Source: an uncultured Prevotella sp.
GTDB lineage: Bacteria > Bacteroidota > Bacteroidia > Bacteroidales > Bacteroidaceae
Reading direction: 5' to 3'
Length of the DNA: 40,629 nucleotides
Assembly: GCA_900550365.1 (NCBI GenBank)
Contig: URRR01000021.1
Coordinates: 1-40,629 of the forward strand
Of the stretch, positions 38,326 through 40,629 are shown piece by piece (positions within the stretch are counted from its first letter, which is position 1; the number at the start of each line of letters is the position of its first letter). Position numbers and translations under genes: made by a program. A model generated the notes under the pieces. That model saw only the letters and a program-made list of their open reading frames with translations. It was not told the DNA's origin and made no database searches.

Positions 38326-39670
38326 ACATTCCTGTGTAGTTATGCGGAGTTATGGCCATGAGCTCAGCTTTCACTGCATCGCTCACGTTAAGTCCGTTGA
38401 TAAATTCATGTATTGTCTTTTCCGTCATCTTGGTGTTGGTACGTGTGAGCGCCTTAAGAGCCTCGTAAGGATGCGGATAAGCCTCGCGGCGGAGAATAGT
38501 CTGTATGGCCTCGGCCACCACTGCCCACATGTCATCAAGGTCGGTATTGATTTTCTCTTTATTCAGTATCAGCTTACGCAAACCCTTAAGCGTGCTTTGC
38601 ATTGCTATCATACCGTGACCGAGGGGTACACCTACATTACGCAACACCGTCGAGTCAGTAAGGTCTCTCTGGAGACGGCTCACGGGCAGTTTGGCTGCCA
38701 AGAACTGCAGTATTGCGTTGGCAATGCCAAGGTTACCCTCACTGTTCTCAAAGTCAATAGGATTGACCTTATGCGGCATCGCGCTTGAACCTACTTCTCC
38801 GGCCTTAATCTTCTGCTTGAAATACTCCATTGAAATGTACATCCAGAAGTCACGGTCAAGGTCGATGATAATCGTATTTATGCGGCGCAAAGCATCAAAT
38901 ACTGAACCGAGATTGTCGTAGTTGCTGATCTGGGTTGTCCACTGCTCACGCTGAAGTCCGAGCTTCTCGCTGACGAACTTGTTGCCGAACTCGCGCCAGT
39001 CGAACTCAGGATAGGCCACGTGATGAGCATTATAATTACCCGTAGCACCGCCGAACTTGGCCGTCATCGGACATGCCTCAAGCTGTTTCAGCTGCTCAGT
39101 CAGGCGGTAGACAAACACCATCACCTCCTTGCCAAGACGTGTGGGCGATGCCGGCTGGCCGTGAGTCTTGGCGAGCATGGGCACGTCTTTCCACTCGTCA
39201 GCATACTGCCGGAGCTGGTCTATCAGTTCTTTCAGCAGAGGGATATACACGTCATGCAACGCCTCCTTTACCGAGAGGGGCACTGATGTGTTGTTGATAT
39301 CCTGTGAAGTGAGGCCGAAGTGGATAAACTCCTTATACTCCTCGAGACCTCCGATAGCGTCAAACTGCTCCTTTATATAATATTCCACGGCTTTTACGTC
39401 GTGGTTTGTGATGCCTTCAATCTCCTTAACGCGAGACGCGCCGGCCTCATCGAACTTCAGATAGATGTCACGCAGACGCGGCGCCAGCGATAAATCAAAG
39501 CTCTTAAGCTGAGGCAACGGAAGCTCGCACAGGGCTATGAAATATTCAATCTCCACACGTATGCGGTAACGGATGAGCGCATACTCTGAAAAATAACCGG
39601 CAAGGGCTGCCGTCTTCGACCTGTATCGCCCGTCAATGGGAGATATGGCGGTAAGCAAATCTAAATCCAT
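38324..39670 (-). CDS. purB: Adenylosuccinate lyase
   Basis: PurB catalyses two steps of purine synthesis: SAICAR to AICAR and adenylosuccinate to AMP. The 448-residue protein begins MDLDLLTAISPIDGRYRSKT. It has the THGQPASPTRLGKE substrate segment (about 165-180) and the fumarase/aspartase signature GSSAMPHKVNPIDFENSEGN (about 293-312). All conserved elements are present. A -7 box at 39699-39692 gives a very short leader. It precedes the pseudouridine synthase and asnS genes on the same strand, separated by a word-repeat gap. Confidence 0.96.
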   Translation of the reverse strand: MDLDLLTAISPIDGRYRSKTAALAGYFSEYALIRYRIRVEIEYFIALCELPLPQLKSFDLSLAPRLRDIYLKFDEAGASRVKEIEGITNHDVKAVEYYIKEQFDAIGGLEEYKEFIHFGLTSQDINNTSVPLSVKEALHDVYIPLLKELIDQLRQYADEWKDVPMLAKTHGQPASPTRLGKEVMVFVYRLTEQLKQLEACPMTAKFGGATGNYNAHHVAYPEFDWREFGNKFVSEKLGLQREQWTTQISNYDNLGSVFDALRRINTIIIDLDRDFWMYISMEYFKQKIKAGEVGSSAMPHKVNPIDFENSEGNLGIANAILQFLAAKLPVSRLQRDLTDSTVLRNVGVPLGHGMIAMQSTLKGLRKLILNKEKINTDLDDMWAVVAEAIQTILRREAYPHPYEALKALTRTNTKMTEKTIHEFINGLNVSDAVKAELMAITPHNYTGM

Positions 39671-39691
39671 AAATAATACGTATTACGGCTG

Positions 39692-39699
39692 CAAAATTA
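39692..39699 (-). promoter_or_regulatory. -7 box for purB
   Basis: The reverse-strand sequence TAATTTTG, followed by CAGCC, matches TAnnTTTG and lies 22-29 bp upstream of the purB ATG. Confidence 0.65.
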
Positions 39700-39849
39700 A
39701 TAATTTAAATCGATTCGCACGCACATAATCAACGGAAAAAACTGCCATTGGTGATGATTTTTTCAACACTGTAACACGTTTGCCTGCAATATGTAATCCG
39801 GAGGGAACGTTTTATTGCTGTTTTGTTCGGATTTTACGTTGTTTTTTTG

Positions 39850-39857
39850 TATGTTTG
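39850..39857 (+). promoter_or_regulatory. -7 box for the ACT-domain gene
   Basis: TATGTTTG followed by C matches TAnnTTTG. It lies downstream of an in-frame ATG at 39815, which excludes that start and supports 39935. Confidence 0.7.
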
Positions 39858-39934
39858 CAAGTGAGAACCACAGCGGCCGACCGGCGCGAAGCGCACATGC
39901 GCCTAAGGCTATTAACAATGTAAAAACAATCATT

Positions 39935-40360
39935 ATGTTAGCAAAACAATTATCCGTATTCCTCGAAAACAAGTCCGGGCGTCTGAACGAAGTAACCGAA
40001 GTGCTCGGCAAGGCGGGCGTAAACCTATCGGCGATGAGCATTGCCGACAACTCCGACTTCGGCATACTGCGCTGCATTGTGTCTGACCCGGAAAAGGCCA
40101 AACGCGCCCTTGAAGAGGCTTATTTCACCGTAATAATCAGTGACGTTATAGGATTCACGTGTCCAAACACGAGCGGAGCCCTCGCCGTAGTACTGAAATA
40201 TCTTGCCGAGCGGGGCGTGTTCATTGAATACATGTACTCGTTTGCCGCAGGCGACGTGGCTCACGTGGTAATCCGTCCGACTGACCTTGAGAGCTGCGAA
40301 CAGATACTTTCAGAAAAGAAGGTTGACCTGATGGCAGCCAACGAGCTTTACCAGCTATGA
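39935..40360 (+). CDS. Double ACT-domain protein
   Basis: This 141-residue protein consists of two ACT domains. The first is KQLSVFLENKSGRLNEVTEVLGKAGVNLSAMSIADNSDFGILRCIVSD (about 3-50). The second is GALAVVLKYLAERGVFIEYMYSFAAGDVAHVVIRPTD (about 80-117). ACT domains bind amino acids or similar small ligands. No enzyme domain is attached, so it may act as a stand-alone sensor or subunit. Such proteins often accompany a phenylacetate-CoA ligase gene in Bacteroidota, but none is next to it here. The start at 39935 (MLAKQLSV) follows from the promoter at 39850-39857. Confidence 0.85.
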   Translation: MLAKQLSVFLENKSGRLNEVTEVLGKAGVNLSAMSIADNSDFGILRCIVSDPEKAKRALEEAYFTVIISDVIGFTCPNTSGALAVVLKYLAERGVFIEYMYSFAAGDVAHVVIRPTDLESCEQILSEKKVDLMAANELYQL

Positions 40361-40426
40361 CGCCACGGCAACAGATTATGTCCTGACAGAATCTGCCACA
40401 CCCTTCAGCTAAAGCTTTTACGATGA

Positions 40427-40465
40427 CCAAAGGCAATGATTTTCTCCACAGTACATTGCCTTTGG
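40427..40465. terminator. Hairpin after the ACT gene
   Basis: CCAAAGGCAATG (40427-40438) and CATTGCCTTTGG (40454-40465) form a perfect 12-bp stem with a 15-nt loop, 66 bp past the ACT stop. There is no T-run on the plus strand. Confidence 0.6.
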
Positions 40466-40501
40466 CACTATTACATGGAGTTTTTCCTGCCGGCTGACGG
40501 C

Positions 40502-40542
40502 AAAAAACAAATCCTCATCACCTTGCACAGGTAATGAGGATT
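40502..40542 (-). terminator. Intrinsic terminator of the tRNA-Val gene
   Basis: On the minus strand AATCCTCAT (40542-40534) pairs with ATGAGGATT (40518-40510), with extra inner pairs, and is followed by TTGTTTTTTG. It lies 5 bp past the tRNA 3' end, so it terminates tRNA transcription. Confidence 0.8.
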
Positions 40543-40547
40543 ACTGT

Positions 40548-40621
40548 GGGCGTAGAGGGATTCGAACCCCCGACCCTCTGCTTGTAAGGCAGATGCTCTA
40601 AACCAGCTGAGCTATGCGCCC
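40548..40621 (-). tRNA. tRNA-Val (anticodon TAC)
   Basis: On the minus strand the 74-nt cloverleaf has acceptor GGGCGCA/TACGCCC, D-arm GCTCAGCTGGTTTAGAGC and anticodon stem TCTGC/GCAGA. The loop CTTACAA gives anticodon TAC (valine). The T-arm GGGGG-TTCGAAT-CCCTC completes it. CCA is not encoded. Acceptor pair 6:67 reads C-A, a mismatch, while all other pairs are canonical or G-T. The gene ends 8 bp from the window edge. Confidence 0.93.
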
Positions 40622-40629
40622 TTACTTGT

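Noticed and set aside
39815..39934. Upstream start for the ACT-domain gene
   Set aside because: The -7 box at 39850-39857 lies inside this extension and the added residues do not resemble ACT proteins.

Overview
This window reads as the chromosome of a Gram-negative Bacteroidota, most likely Bacteroidales of the Prevotella group. Three things suggest this. Almost every identifiable promoter carries the Bacteroidota -7 box TAnnTTTG, often with a TTTG-like -33 box 20 bp upstream. The gene set (lpxB, a TolC-type efflux system, the parA-parB-DUF5683-lytic transglycosylase-rel cluster, a carboxynorspermidine/saccharopine dehydrogenase) is typical of the order. The repetitive intergenic DNA resembles what I recall of Prevotella genomes. 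The genus is an inference; there is no rRNA to confirm it.

Layout. 1-2160: lpxB and surE on the minus strand. 2230-8660: a plus-strand housekeeping cluster, parA, parB, a DUF5683 membrane protein, a MltD-like lytic transglycosylase and a bifunctional RelA/SpoT enzyme. 8701-9684: a secreted pectinesterase. 9856-15257: a TetR regulator, an LCM/TcmP-type O-methyltransferase and a 1202-residue protein fusing two ABC exporters. 15527-17800: a MerR regulator convergent to a three-gene toxin-antitoxin locus, hipB-hipS-hipT, with three evenly spaced palindromic operators over its promoter. 17839-18872: a divergent SMR (Gdx/SugE-like) exporter and Crp/Fnr regulator. 19133-21754: alaS. 22013-25497: a small HTH protein, a SprT-like metalloprotein, recA and a carboxynorspermidine dehydrogenase. 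25627-27871: a conserved hypothetical and two tandem PepSY-like secreted proteins. 27969-33211: an MFS/HlyD/TolC tripartite efflux operon with a divergent AraC regulator. 33299-40360: a 2-hydroxyacid dehydrogenase, guanine deaminase, asnS, an RsuA/RluB-type pseudouridine synthase with a repetitive disordered N-terminus, purB and a double-ACT protein. 40548-40621: tRNA-Val(TAC).

The most unusual content is intergenic. Five separate intergenic regions each hold an 81-bp element. Each element has four 15-bp near-palindromes (consensus AAAAGRYSGYCTTTT) in an exact 22-bp register, separated by variable 7-bp spacers. Two of these arrays bracket the fused ABC exporter gene. Two others sit beside a second 118-bp repeat that is present in opposite orientations. 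Many other intergenic gaps are built from locus-specific 7-8 bp words that form inverted arms. These families and the three-operator hipBST promoter are the main candidates for undescribed biology.
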